Shown: positions 34,373 to 42,504, counted from the stretch's first letter. The stretch: DNA of 45,602 bases from Oscillospiraceae bacterium (GCA_022508965.1 JAFLUD010000006.1:1-45602); one strand, 5' to 3'. A program made the numbers and translations. Notes: a model not told the origin generated them from the letters alone.

Positions 34373-36187
34373 ATGACGAAACAAGAGGCGCTGCGGGAAT
34401 ATTTCGGGCACGGTTCCTTTCGCGAGGCGCAGGAGGGGCTGGTAGACTGTATTCTTTCGGGAAGAGACTGTGTGGGAGTTATGCCGACGGGCGCGGGGAA
34501 ATCGGTGTGCTTTCAGCTGCCGGCTATGCTTATGAGCGGCACGACCCTTGTCATCTCGCCGCTTATCTCGCTTATGAGAGATCAGGTGGACGCGCTGGTT
34601 CAAAACGGTATCAGCGCCGCTTGCATAAACAGCATGATCTCCGAGAAGGAATTTGCGGATATCTACCAAAGGGCGCTGCGCGGCGAGTTCAAGATACTGT
34701 ACGTCGCGCCCGAGAGACTGGAAACGCCGCGGTTTTCGGAGCTTGCGGGTTCCATCGAAATTCCGCTGGTCGCTATCGACAAGGCGCACTGCGTTTCGCA
34801 CTGGGGGCAGGATTTCCGACCGTCTTATCTGAAAATCACGGGGTTTGTGAAAAGCCTTAAAAAGCGCCCCGTTGTCGCGGCGTTTACTGCGACCGCAACG
34901 GAACGCGTTAAACATGATATCGTTGATATTCTTGAATTAAATGATCCCTTACAGGTCACTACGGGATTCGACAGACCGAACTTGTTCTTTGAAGTCCGAA
35001 AGCCGGAGGACAAGGACGCGGAGCTGGTCGGGATCCTCAAAAACGCGGCGGAGGGAAGCGTTATCGTTTACTGCGCTACTCGGAAAAACGTTGAGAGCGT
35101 TTGCAGGATGCTTCGCAGGAACGGATTTCGCGCGGGGGAATACCACGCGGGGTTCACTGCCGCTCAGCGAACAGAGGCGCAGGAGGATTTTATCTTCGAC
35201 AGGGTGGATGTTATGGTCGCTACGAACGCTTTCGGAATGGGAATCGACAAGTCGAACGTGCGGCTGGTGGTTCACTACAACTGTCCTAAGGACCTGGAGA
35301 GCTATTATCAGGAAGCGGGACGCGCGGGCAGAGACGGCAGCGCGGCGCGGTGTATTCTTCTTTACGGTCCCTCGGACAAGAGACTTGCGAGGTTTATGAT
35401 CGAGAGCGGCCACAGGGACTCGGGGCTGCCGGAAAAGGAGATAGACGAGCTTATAAAGCGCGATCTGGTGCGGCTGGACGCTATGAGCGGCTACTGCAAA
35501 ACCAAGGCTTGTCTGAGGCGGTATATTCTCAATTATTTCGGGGAAAACGCCGACAGCTCCTGCGGGTACTGCGGCAGCTGCACCAAGGACGACGAGGTTT
35601 GCGACGTTACGGTCGAGGCGCAGAAGATACTCTCCTGCGTTTTTCGGCTGAAGCAGCGGGGGGAGGCTCTGCCGTTGCAGGGCGTTTGCAGGATACTTAC
35701 CGGCGATTTTCCGAGCGGGGTGTTTGACACGCTGTCTACCTTTGGGATCATGCGCGGGGAGGACGGCAGGAGGGTCTTGCAGATCGCGGAATTCCTCGTT
35801 TCGGAGGGGTATATCGAGGAATTCGGCGAGCAGAAACGCTGCGCGCTTACTCCAAAGGCGGGCGAGTTCATAAAGTCGAAAAAGACGCTTGTGATGCGGT
35901 TCTCTAAGGGAAAGCGCACCGCGAGAAAGAACGTCGAGATCGCTGTTCCGGAGCTGTTTGAGGAGCTTCGCGCGCTTCGGAAAAAGCTCGCCGCGGCGCT
36001 TGGCGTGCCGCCGTATGTGGTTTTCTCGGACGCGACGCTCAACAGTATGTGCGTTATTCTTCCCAAAAATATCGAGGAATTTCTGACTGTTCCGGGGGTG
36101 GGAACTATGAAGGCGGAACGGTATGGGAGGAAATTCCTGGCTGTCATCAATAATTATATTAAGGCAAAACCGCGGGAGGGGAAGTAA
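34373..36187 (+). CDS. recQ: RecQ-family DNA helicase with altered Walker B box
   Basis: A 604-residue helicase with the full RecQ layout: Walker A MPTGAGKSVCFQLPAML (Lys43), motif III TATATERV, motif IV IVYCATRK, motif V ATNAFGMGIDKSNVR, motif VI YYQEAGRAGRDG, the zinc Cys cluster CLRRYILNYFG..CGYCGSC, a winged helix and a C-terminal HRDC domain. The Walker B/motif II box reads IDKAHCVSHWG (Asp136-Lys137-Ala138-His139) where RecQ normally has DEAH. That Glu is needed for ATP hydrolysis, so the protein may be inactive, or the base may be wrong. ATG 34373 is chosen because the helicase homology starts there. Confidence 0.93.
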   Translation: MTKQEALREYFGHGSFREAQEGLVDCILSGRDCVGVMPTGAGKSVCFQLPAMLMSGTTLVISPLISLMRDQVDALVQNGISAACINSMISEKEFADIYQRALRGEFKILYVAPERLETPRFSELAGSIEIPLVAIDKAHCVSHWGQDFRPSYLKITGFVKSLKKRPVVAAFTATATERVKHDIVDILELNDPLQVTTGFDRPNLFFEVRKPEDKDAELVGILKNAAEGSVIVYCATRKNVESVCRMLRRNGFRAGEYHAGFTAAQRTEAQEDFIFDRVDVMVATNAFGMGIDKSNVRLVVHYNCPKDLESYYQEAGRAGRDGSAARCILLYGPSDKRLARFMIESGHRDSGLPEKEIDELIKRDLVRLDAMSGYCKTKACLRRYILNYFGENADSSCGYCGSCTKDDEVCDVTVEAQKILSCVFRLKQRGEALPLQGVCRILTGDFPSGVFDTLSTFGIMRGEDGRRVLQIAEFLVSEGYIEEFGEQKRCALTPKAGEFIKSKKTLVMRFSKGKRTARKNVEIAVPELFEELRALRKKLAAALGVPPYVVFSDATLNSMCVILPKNIEEFLTVPGVGTMKAERYGRKFLAVINNYIKAKPREGK

Positions 36188-36223
36188 ATAATTTTGTGGA
36201 AATTGCCGAAAAATAAAAACCCC

Positions 36224-36252
36224 TTGACGAACACAAGAAAATGTGGTACAAT
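36224..36252 (+). promoter_or_regulatory. Promoter of the HD-SUKH operon
   Basis: TTGACG (36224-36229), 17-base spacer, TACAAT (36247-36252). Confidence 0.7.
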
Positions 36253-36299
36253 TATAATTGTAATACAATTTGTTGTGGGGTTTGTGTGAGGCGAGTTTT

Positions 36300-36872
36300 T
36301 TGCGGATCGAAAATTTTATTCACATAATGAACGTTCTGGAGGCTTTGAAGCGCAATACGCGGCACTCGTGGCTTTCAGACGGGCGGCGGGAGAGCGTTGC
36401 GGAACACTCGTGGAGGCTTTGCGTTATGGCGTATTTCGTCAAGGACGAGTTCCCGGAGATCGACGCGGACAGGCTGATGCTTATGTGCCTGTTCCACGAT
36501 ATCGGGGAGGCGTTTACCGGCGATATCCCGGCGTTCCTCAAAACCGACGAGGACGAGGTTGTCGAAAAGAACGCAGTTGAGAAATTTTTGGGGACGCTGG
36601 ATTCCCCGTATAAAGAGGAGCTGTCGGCGCTGTTTTCCGAGATGAACGGGCTTTTTACCGAGGAAGCGAAGCTGTATAAGGCCCTCGATAAGATGGAGAC
36701 GCTTATTCAGCATAACGAAGCGGATATCTCGACCTGGCTGCCGCTGGAATATGAGGAAAATCTCGTGTACGGCGAAAAGGAGACCGCTTTCTCGGAGTAT
36801 ACCGAGGCGCTGCGGCGGGAGATAAACCGAATGTCGCTTGAAAAGATGCGGGACGCGGGGGAGGAAGCATGA
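36300..36872 (+). CDS. HD-domain hydrolase (YfbR/HDDC2-like)
   Basis: A ~190-residue HD-superfamily phosphohydrolase. Metal ligands are visible in SVAEHSWRL, CLFHDIGEAFTGDIP (HD pair) and ALDKMETLIQHNEAD. This spacing matches YfbR/HDDC2-like 5'-deoxynucleotidases, so a nucleotide-monophosphate phosphatase role is likely but inferred. The start is uncertain: TTG 36300 (LRIENFIHIMNVLEAL) follows GAGGCGAG and restores the family N-terminus, while ATG 36327 is the fallback. It overlaps the next gene by 4 bases. Confidence 0.85.
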   Translation: MRIENFIHIMNVLEALKRNTRHSWLSDGRRESVAEHSWRLCVMAYFVKDEFPEIDADRLMLMCLFHDIGEAFTGDIPAFLKTDEDEVVEKNAVEKFLGTLDSPYKEELSALFSEMNGLFTEEAKLYKALDKMETLIQHNEADISTWLPLEYEENLVYGEKETAFSEYTEALRREINRMSLEKMRDAGEEA

Positions 36873-37354
36873 ACGGGCTTGCGGAGAAATTCTACGAATG
36901 GGCGAAAAATAACGGCTGGAACGTCGAGTTTTCCGATGAAAAGCGCGGGCTGCCCGAAGCGGTGAGGGAGCGTTATAAGTATATTCCGGCGGAGTGGGTG
37001 GATTTCATCGGGTGCTTTAACGTTTGCATAAACGGCGAGAACAACCTGTATTTTCAGCTTGCCGAGGATTTTGAGGAACAGGATAACGGCTTTCGGTGGA
37101 ATGAATTTGAGATGATATCTCTTGAGGCTGCAAAGGGCGATGAGGAATGGACGGCGAATATTCGAGAGTTCTGGGACAATTATCTCCCAATTGCCGTGAG
37201 CGTCGGCGGGGATTATCACTACTACGCTATCGGGATAAAGACCGGCGAGGTCTTTGACGGCTGGGAGCCTGAATTCGAGGAGCCGGAGATCGTTGCCGCG
37301 GGCTTTGGGGATTTTATCGGGAAGATAATCTCGGGCGAGATAGAACTGATTTAA
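36869..37354 (+). CDS. SMI1/KNR4 (SUKH) family protein
   Basis: A 161-residue acidic protein with the SUKH pattern: WVDFIGCFNVCINGENNLYFQL, FWDNYLPIAVSVGGDYHYYAIGI, GEVFDGWEPEFEEPEIVAAGFGDFI. SUKH proteins are often immunity proteins against polymorphic toxins, but stand-alone copies are common and no toxin is adjacent. ATG 36869 overlaps the HD gene (ATGA). A terminator was not clear in the 37355-37460 stretch, where only a weak GCGTTT/AAACGC hairpin is visible. Confidence 0.78.
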   Translation: MNGLAEKFYEWAKNNGWNVEFSDEKRGLPEAVRERYKYIPAEWVDFIGCFNVCINGENNLYFQLAEDFEEQDNGFRWNEFEMISLEAAKGDEEWTANIREFWDNYLPIAVSVGGDYHYYAIGIKTGEVFDGWEPEFEEPEIVAAGFGDFIGKIISGEIELI

Positions 37355-37461
37355 CGGAGCCAGCGGAGATCGTAATGCGTTATCGGCGTTTCAAAAACGC
37401 AGAGGCTTAAAAAAACGCGCTTTTTGACTGACGAAATTTACATTTTTTCCAAATTTTGTCA

Positions 37462-37490
37462 TTGACTTTTTGTGCGTTTAGTTTTATAAT
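37462..37490 (+). promoter_or_regulatory. Promoter of the tetR-type gene and its leader element
   Basis: TTGACT (37462-37467), 17-base spacer, perfect TATAAT (37485-37490). Transcription would start near 37497, so structured element copy 2 lies wholly in the 5' leader. Confidence 0.8.
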
Positions 37491-37527
37491 GTAAATGAGC
37501 GGTATTAATTCACAGTCGTGAAATTTC

Positions 37528-37632
37528 CGGACTGCCGATAAACCCTCATCTTCGTTGTCAGCCACACCACGGCAGTCAAATTGCCTAGCCGTGGCGCGGC
37601 TTCCCGGAATCTGAGGGCTTCTCGGCAGTCTG
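37528..37632 (+). ncRNA. Structured element, copy 2, in the TetR-gene leader
   Basis: Same architecture as 10325-10431. P1 CGGACTGCCGA (37528-37538) with TCGGCAGTCTG (37622-37632); T/C mismatch kept; P2 AAACCCTCA (37540-37548) with TGAGGGCTT (37612-37620), one A/C mismatch; internal loop of 11 and 10 bases as in copy 1; P3 AGCC with GGCT and CCACGGC (37567-37573) with GCCGTGG (37588-37594). Pair changes relative to copy 1 are compensatory at T-A to G-C in P1, and T-A to C-G and T-A to A-T in P3. It lies between the promoter and the regulator gene. Confidence 0.7.
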
Positions 37633-37674
37633 TGGACACATTAAAATACTTTTTTGAAAGGACGGGAATCTGTC

Positions 37675-38265
37675 ATGACCGAGACCACTTCTCGACACGA
37701 TTCCGATAAGAGAGTCATCCGAACAAAGAAGGCAATAAAGGCGGCTCTTTTCAGGATTTTGGAGGATAAGGACATTTCGTCGATCACCATCAGCGAGCTG
37801 ACGGCTAAGGCTAACGTCAACAGGCGTACCTTTTATACGCACTACCGCAATATCACCGATATTCTCAATGAGATAGAAAGCGATCTTGTTGAGGCGCTCA
37901 CGCAGCTGGTGGAGCACTTTGACGCGAGCGATTTCAAGGCGTCTACTTATAACCTGTTTATAGGGCTTAACGATCTTATCACCGTGGAATTCGATTACTA
38001 TTTCCATTTGGTGCGCGTGGATATGCGCGGTATGCTCGTTTCACGCCTGAAAAACGTCATCAAGAGCACCACAGACAAGCTGCTTGAGCAGATCTGCTCG
38101 CGGCGCGATAAGGATATGACGGTCATGTCGTCGTTTATCGTGGGAGGATTCTTCAATATCTACCTTGAATGGCACAACAATCCCAACGGTATGCCGCTCG
38201 AGCACGCCGCCGAGCTTGCGAGCGACCTGGTGGCTTACTGCGTGGATAATATAAGCGATAAGTAA
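37675..38265 (+). CDS. TetR/AcrR-family transcriptional regulator
   Basis: A 196-residue regulator. The N-terminal helix-turn-helix (about residues 17-60) reads RTKKAIKAALFRIL, then ITISELTAKANVNRRTFYTHYRNITDIL, the TetR signature. The all-helical C-terminal domain (VDMRGMLVSRLKNVI, SFIVGGFFNIYLEWHNN) resembles the DhaS-like subgroup. ATG 37675 follows GAAAGGA by 12 bases, a rather long spacing. It has no obvious divergent target gene. Its mRNA leader carries structured element copy 2, and MITE-like copy 3 starts 1 base after its stop. Confidence 0.92.
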   Translation: MTETTSRHDSDKRVIRTKKAIKAALFRILEDKDISSITISELTAKANVNRRTFYTHYRNITDILNEIESDLVEALTQLVEHFDASDFKASTYNLFIGLNDLITVEFDYYFHLVRVDMRGMLVSRLKNVIKSTTDKLLEQICSRRDKDMTVMSSFIVGGFFNIYLEWHNNPNGMPLEHAAELASDLVAYCVDNISDK

Positions 38266-38458
38266 AGGCAATACCGCACAAAGACCGTCCTACGGACTTT
38301 ATGCGCGTCTTGCTTGCATGTTTTCCGTCATTTTTGCCCAAAAACTCCTCGGGCACTAGTGTCCTTGAAATACATCAAGTATTCCTGCGTCGTTTTTGGA
38401 CAATCTGACGAAAAATCTGACTGCGCAATACGCGCATAATCTTTGTGCGGTATTGCCT
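38266..38458 (+). repeat. MITE-like element, copy 3 (full, 193 bp)
   Basis: Terminal inverted repeats AGGCAATACCGCACAAAGA are perfect at both ends. It matches copy 2 throughout but carries ~16-20 extra bases containing GGGCACTAGTGTCC, a near-perfect palindrome, at the hairpin tip. No coding capacity. It starts immediately after the TetR stop codon. Confidence 0.88.
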
Positions 38459-38520
38459 AAATTTTGTGTTTGTGAAGCCGCTTTAAGGAACGTGCGGTAT
38501 GAAGTATCATATAATTCGAG

Positions 38521-38574
38521 CGAGCCGTCTTTGACACCGTGCCACCTTTGGGACGGATTGCCAAAGGCGGCTCG
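38521..38574 (+). other. Strong hairpin upstream of nnr
   Basis: CGAGCCGTCTTTG (38521-38533) pairs with CAAAGGCGGCTCG (38562-38574), 13 bp with one G-U pair, around a 28-base loop that can itself form CCGT/ACGG. A T-rich run (TTTATTTTTT) follows at 38585-38594. A TATAAT (38510-38515) precedes it without a convincing -35. It may be a terminator for upstream transcription or a leader structure of nnr. Confidence 0.5.
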
Positions 38575-38618
38575 TCTTGAGCGGTTTATTTTTTAAGGCA
38601 GTTTTTTTGAGGTGAATT

Positions 38619-40127
38619 ATGAGATTTCTGGTGAACAACGCGCAGATGAGGGCGGCGGAGAAATACTGCGACGAGCGGTTTATCTCCTATTTTGAAATGA
38701 TGGAGAACGCGGGAAACGCTATGGCGGGGCGGATCATTGCGGAGTATAAGCCCTGCGCGGCGGCGGTTTTGTGCGGGTCGGGAAACAACGGCGGCGACGG
38801 CTTCGTTATCGCGCTTAGGCTGCTGGAACGCGGCTTTCGGGTTTACGTTATTCTGATGAACGGCGAGCCTAAGACTGACTGTGCGAGAGAGCATTTCTCT
38901 AAGCTGCCGCGGAATATCGTTTTCGAGTTCTCGGAGGATGAGAAAAAATGCGCGGCGTACGTTCAAAACGCGGAGATCGTGGTGGAATGCGTCTTTGGGA
39001 CGGGATTTCACGGGGAGCTTCCCGAAAACGCGGCGGAGTTATTCTCTGTCGCGAACGAACGCCCGGTGAGGATCGCGGCGGACGTTCCGGCGGGAGTGGA
39101 TTCCGACAGCGGGGAATTCGACGGGCGATGCTTTAAGCCGACGCGGACGTTTATGCTGGCGGCGATGAAAAGGTGCGTTACCGTGCCGGATTGCCGCGAT
39201 ATACTGGGCGAGCTGGAGCTGCTCGATATCGGGATAGCGGAGGAGTGTTTCTCGGAATACGAGGCGATACTCACCGACGAGAGCTTTCGGGAGTGTTTGC
39301 CGAAGCGTTCTCCGACTTCTCACAAGGGGACTTTCGGAAGGCTGCTGAACATTGCGGGGAGCCTTTGCTACTGCGGCGCGGCGGCTATGAGCACCAAGGC
39401 GGCTCTCAGAACGGGCGCGGGGATAGTTACTCTGGCGGCTCCTGTTTCCGTTGTGAGGACGCTTGGCGGTTCCGTTACGGAGAGCACGTTTTTGCCGCTT
39501 CCCGAAACGGATGAGGGCTTTGTCGGGGAGGATTCCCAAAAAAACATTATCGACGTTCTCAAAAAGGCGACGGCGGTCTGTGTCGGGTGCGGGCTGGGGA
39601 ACAGCGAAATTTCCCGAAAAATTACCGAATTTGTCATCGGAAACGCGGATTGTCCGATTATTATTGACGCGGACGGAATAAATTCGATTGCCGATAATAT
39701 AAATGTACTGAAGGGACGGGCAGGCGTGGCGGTCCTTACTCCGCATCCGATGGAATTCTCGCGGATAAGCGGGATATCGGTCTCGGAGATCCAAAAAGAC
39801 CGCGTGGGCGCCGCTAAGCGGTTTGCGCGCGAGTTTGGAGTGATCGTAGTCCTTAAGGGCGCGAATACCGTTGTGACCGACGGCGAACGCGTTTTCCTGA
39901 ACACCTCGGGCAACCCCGCGCTTGCTAAGGGCGGCAGCGGCGACGTGCTGTGCGGTATTATCGGCGGTCTGCTGGCGCAGGGCGCGGATCCGCTTCGCGC
40001 CGCGGTCTGCGGAGTGTACTGCCACGGGTATGCGGCGGATATTCTCGCCCGCGAAATGCCGCAGGCGTGCGTTCTCGCGGGGGATATTATCGGCGCGCTG
40101 CCGAGGGTGTTCTGTTCCTTCAAATAA
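38619..40127 (+). CDS. nnr: Bifunctional NAD(P)H-hydrate epimerase/dehydratase Nnr
   Basis: Repairs damaged NAD(P)H hydrates. The 502-residue protein fuses a YjeF_N epimerase domain (about 1-215, with CGSGNNGGDGFVIALRL and ADVPAGVDSDSG) to an ADP/ATP-dependent dehydratase of the ribokinase fold (about 225-502, with SHKGTFGRLLNIAGS, GCGLGN, LTPHPMEFSRI and NPALAKGGSGDVLCGIIGGLLAQG). GAGGTG precedes ATG 38619. A probable MITE remnant starts directly after its stop. Confidence 0.96.
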   Translation: MRFLVNNAQMRAAEKYCDERFISYFEMMENAGNAMAGRIIAEYKPCAAAVLCGSGNNGGDGFVIALRLLERGFRVYVILMNGEPKTDCAREHFSKLPRNIVFEFSEDEKKCAAYVQNAEIVVECVFGTGFHGELPENAAELFSVANERPVRIAADVPAGVDSDSGEFDGRCFKPTRTFMLAAMKRCVTVPDCRDILGELELLDIGIAEECFSEYEAILTDESFRECLPKRSPTSHKGTFGRLLNIAGSLCYCGAAAMSTKAALRTGAGIVTLAAPVSVVRTLGGSVTESTFLPLPETDEGFVGEDSQKNIIDVLKKATAVCVGCGLGNSEISRKITEFVIGNADCPIIIDADGINSIADNINVLKGRAGVAVLTPHPMEFSRISGISVSEIQKDRVGAAKRFAREFGVIVVLKGANTVVTDGERVFLNTSGNPALAKGGSGDVLCGIIGGLLAQGADPLRAAVCGVYCHGYAADILAREMPQACVLAGDIIGALPRVFCSFK

Positions 40128-40146
40128 AGGCAAGGCGGTATTGCCC
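40128..40146 (+). repeat. Possible collapsed remnant of the MITE-like element
   Basis: AGGCAA followed directly by GGCGGTATTGCC: the left terminus and the right terminus of the 32089/38266 element joined with the middle missing. It begins right after the nnr stop codon, the same placement as copies 2 and 3. Short, so chance cannot be excluded. Confidence 0.4.
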
Positions 40147-40179
40147 GAAAAATTGCCCGAAAAAATTGGAGGAATTGAT

Positions 40180-40788
40180 TTGTTTAACTGTACCCAAAAA
40201 ACAGCGGCGGGGGCTGCCGGTGCTTTCGCTTTGATCACGGCAATTACTATGACAGGCTGCTCGGCGAAGCTGCCGTTTAGCTCGAACCGTCTCGATTTTG
40301 ACAGGAGCTATGTCGTTTCGGCGGAGATCACCTGCGACAAGCTGGAGGCTAAGGCGGATATCACGCGTGTTTCCGGGAATGAATGGGAATTCGCGTTTAC
40401 CGAGCCTAAGGAGCTTAGCGGGATCACTTTATGTCTCGGGGAAAAGGGCTATACGGCGTCTTTGGGCGGGCTTTCGTTCAAGGCGGACGACAACGCGGTC
40501 TACACGATGCTTCCCGAGATCATAAGCGGCGCGGTAAACTCGCTGTCTGCCGTTTCGAGTGAGAATATCACGGCGAAGGACGGCATTATCACAATGGATC
40601 TTGAAGCGGACGGGAAAAAGGTCACCGTTACGGCGAACGAGAAAACGGGAGAGCTGATTACGCTTAAATGCCCGTATCATAAGCTGTCGGTGGCGTTTTC
40701 GGGGCAGAAGGCGTATGTTCCGCCCGAGCCGGAGCTTCCCGATGAGGGCGGGCTTCTGAAGCGCGATACTCAGTCTGTTTCGGAATAA
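40180..40788 (+). CDS. Small lipoprotein of unknown function
   Basis: A 202-residue secreted lipoprotein. The TTG start at 40180 follows GGAGGA by 6 bases; the signal segment AAGAAGAFALITAITMTGC ends in a lipobox-like cysteine. The mature part is mostly beta (VVSAEITCDKLEAKADITRV, EWEFAFTEPKEL, KKVTVTANEKTGELITLKC) and resembles outer-envelope LolA/lipoprotein-type beta sheets only loosely. A longer in-frame reading from 39922 overlaps nnr and is rejected. It probably shares the nnr transcript. Confidence 0.78.
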   Translation: MFNCTQKTAAGAAGAFALITAITMTGCSAKLPFSSNRLDFDRSYVVSAEITCDKLEAKADITRVSGNEWEFAFTEPKELSGITLCLGEKGYTASLGGLSFKADDNAVYTMLPEIISGAVNSLSAVSSENITAKDGIITMDLEADGKKVTVTANEKTGELITLKCPYHKLSVAFSGQKAYVPPEPELPDEGGLLKRDTQSVSE

Positions 40789-40833
40789 TTTGGTATTTTT
40801 TATCAAAAAATTCAAGAAAATGTGAAAAACCAC

Positions 40834-40862
40834 TTGAAATGATCTCGAAAATGTGTTACAAT
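40834..40862 (+). promoter_or_regulatory. Promoter of the AGCS symporter gene
   Basis: TTGAAA (40834-40839), 17-base spacer, TACAAT (40857-40862). Confidence 0.7.
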
Positions 40863-40892
40863 TATATAGATTTATTTTTTGGAGTGATTGTT

Positions 40893-42497
40893 ATGGATTT
40901 TTCGAGATTGATTTTTGCCGCTTCGGCGGCAGGAGGCTCCTCGTTCCTTGATAAGATCACCGAGGTGAACGACGCTATCAACGGCTTCGTCTGGACAAAT
41001 CTCGGCTTGGTTCTGCTTATCGGCGCGGGCATCATTCTGACCGCTTCTACTAAGTTCTTTCAGATCATTCATATTAAGGAATGGTGGATGAATACCGTAG
41101 GGGGTATGTTCTCTAGGAAAAGCAAGGTCCGCAAGAACAAGGAAAGCGGCTCGGTGTCGCAGTTCCAGGCGCTTTGTACGGCGCTTGCGGCTACTATCGG
41201 CACCGGCAACATCGCGGGCGTGGCTTCGGCTATTGTGGTCGGAGGTCCGGGAGCGGTGTTCTGGATGTGGATCGCGGCGTTCTTCGGAATGATGACGAAC
41301 TTTTCCGAGAACGTTCTCGGTATCTACTACCGCCGCAAGAATTCCGAGGGCGAATGGAGCGGCGGCGCGATGTACTATCTGCGCGACGGCTTAGGACGCT
41401 ATAAGGGCTGTAAGTATATCGGGCGGTTTTTCGCGGCGCTGTTCTCGGTGTTTGCGGTGCTGGCGAGCTTCGGCATCGGAAACATGGGGCAGATCAACAA
41501 GATCGTTATCAACCTTGATTCCGCTATTCTCAAAAACGTCAACCTCGGCTTCGCTTTCGGCGAGGTCAAGTGGACGAGCGTTATCATCGGCGTGCTGCTG
41601 ATGATCCTGGGCGGGCTTATCATCCTCGGCGGTCTGAAGCGCATTGCGTCGTTTGCCGAGAGAGTTGTGCCGTTTATGGCTGTCCTGTATGTTCTGGGCT
41701 GTCTTATCATCATTTTCGCGCACGTTACGGAGATCGGTACATATTTCGCGGCGATCTTTAAGTTCGCGTTCGGCATTAAGGCTGTTGCGGGCGGCGCTGT
41801 GGGCGTCACTATCAAAACTGTCATCACGCAGGGCTGCAAGCGCGGAGTGTTCTCAAACGAGGCGGGTCTCGGTTCGTCGGTTATGGTTCACAGCGCTTCC
41901 AACGTTCGCGAGCCTGTAAAGCAGGGTATGTGGGGAATCTTCGAGGTTTTTGCGGATACTATGGTTGTCTGCACTATGACCGCGCTGGTGGTTCTTGCCT
42001 CCGGAAAAATCGACCTTGAAACGGGTCTTGCGATGGAGGGCACTAACGACGCTACGCTGGTTGCGGATTCGTTCGGGAATCTGTTCGGTCCGGCGGGAAG
42101 CATCTTCGTTTCGCTGGCTATTCTGCTGTTTGCGTTTACGACGGTTGTCGGCTGGTCGCACTACGGCTCGAAGTCCTTTGAATATCTGTTCGGAGTTAAG
42201 GCGGCGAAGGGCTATAAGGTGTTCTTCGTGCTTATGATGATCTCGGGCGCTGTCATGACATCGTCGCTTGCCTGGGATATCTCGGATACCTTCAACGGGC
42301 TGATGATGGTTCCCAACCTTATAGGCGTGCTGTCGCTGCTGCCGATGGTCGTTAAGATCACGAACAACTACGTCAAGCGCCGCATCAAGCACGAGGACGT
42401 TGCTCCCATGCTCTCGTACAACAAGGCTACCGAAAAGAGCCACGCTGCCGATATCAAGCGCGAGGACGAGGAGCTTGCTCAAATTAGTTCCAAATAA
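40893..42497 (+). CDS. Sodium:alanine/glycine symporter (AGCS family)
   Basis: A 534-residue transporter with about eleven membrane segments. Family signatures are ATIGTGNIAGVASAIVVGGPGAVFWMW (the substrate/sodium-site region), the FSENVLGIYYR segment, GGAMYYL and FSNEAGLGSSVMVHSASN. It imports Ala or Gly with sodium; exact substrate unknown. GGAGTG lies 8 bases before ATG 40893. It is monocistronic: own promoter upstream and a strong terminator after its stop. Confidence 0.93.
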   Translation: MDFSRLIFAASAAGGSSFLDKITEVNDAINGFVWTNLGLVLLIGAGIILTASTKFFQIIHIKEWWMNTVGGMFSRKSKVRKNKESGSVSQFQALCTALAATIGTGNIAGVASAIVVGGPGAVFWMWIAAFFGMMTNFSENVLGIYYRRKNSEGEWSGGAMYYLRDGLGRYKGCKYIGRFFAALFSVFAVLASFGIGNMGQINKIVINLDSAILKNVNLGFAFGEVKWTSVIIGVLLMILGGLIILGGLKRIASFAERVVPFMAVLYVLGCLIIIFAHVTEIGTYFAAIFKFAFGIKAVAGGAVGVTIKTVITQGCKRGVFSNEAGLGSSVMVHSASNVREPVKQGMWGIFEVFADTMVVCTMTALVVLASGKIDLETGLAMEGTNDATLVADSFGNLFGPAGSIFVSLAILLFAFTTVVGWSHYGSKSFEYLFGVKAAKGYKVFFVLMMISGAVMTSSLAWDISDTFNGLMMVPNLIGVLSLLPMVVKITNNYVKRRIKHEDVAPMLSYNKATEKSHAADIKREDEELAQISSK

Positions 42498-42504
42498 AAT
42501 AAAC

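Noticed and set aside
37528-37632. T-box or known metabolite riboswitch in the TetR leader
   Set aside because: No T-box sequence, no specifier-loop layout, and no match to the FMN, TPP, SAM, lysine, cobalamin or c-di-GMP cores that I can recall. It is kept as an unassigned structured element.
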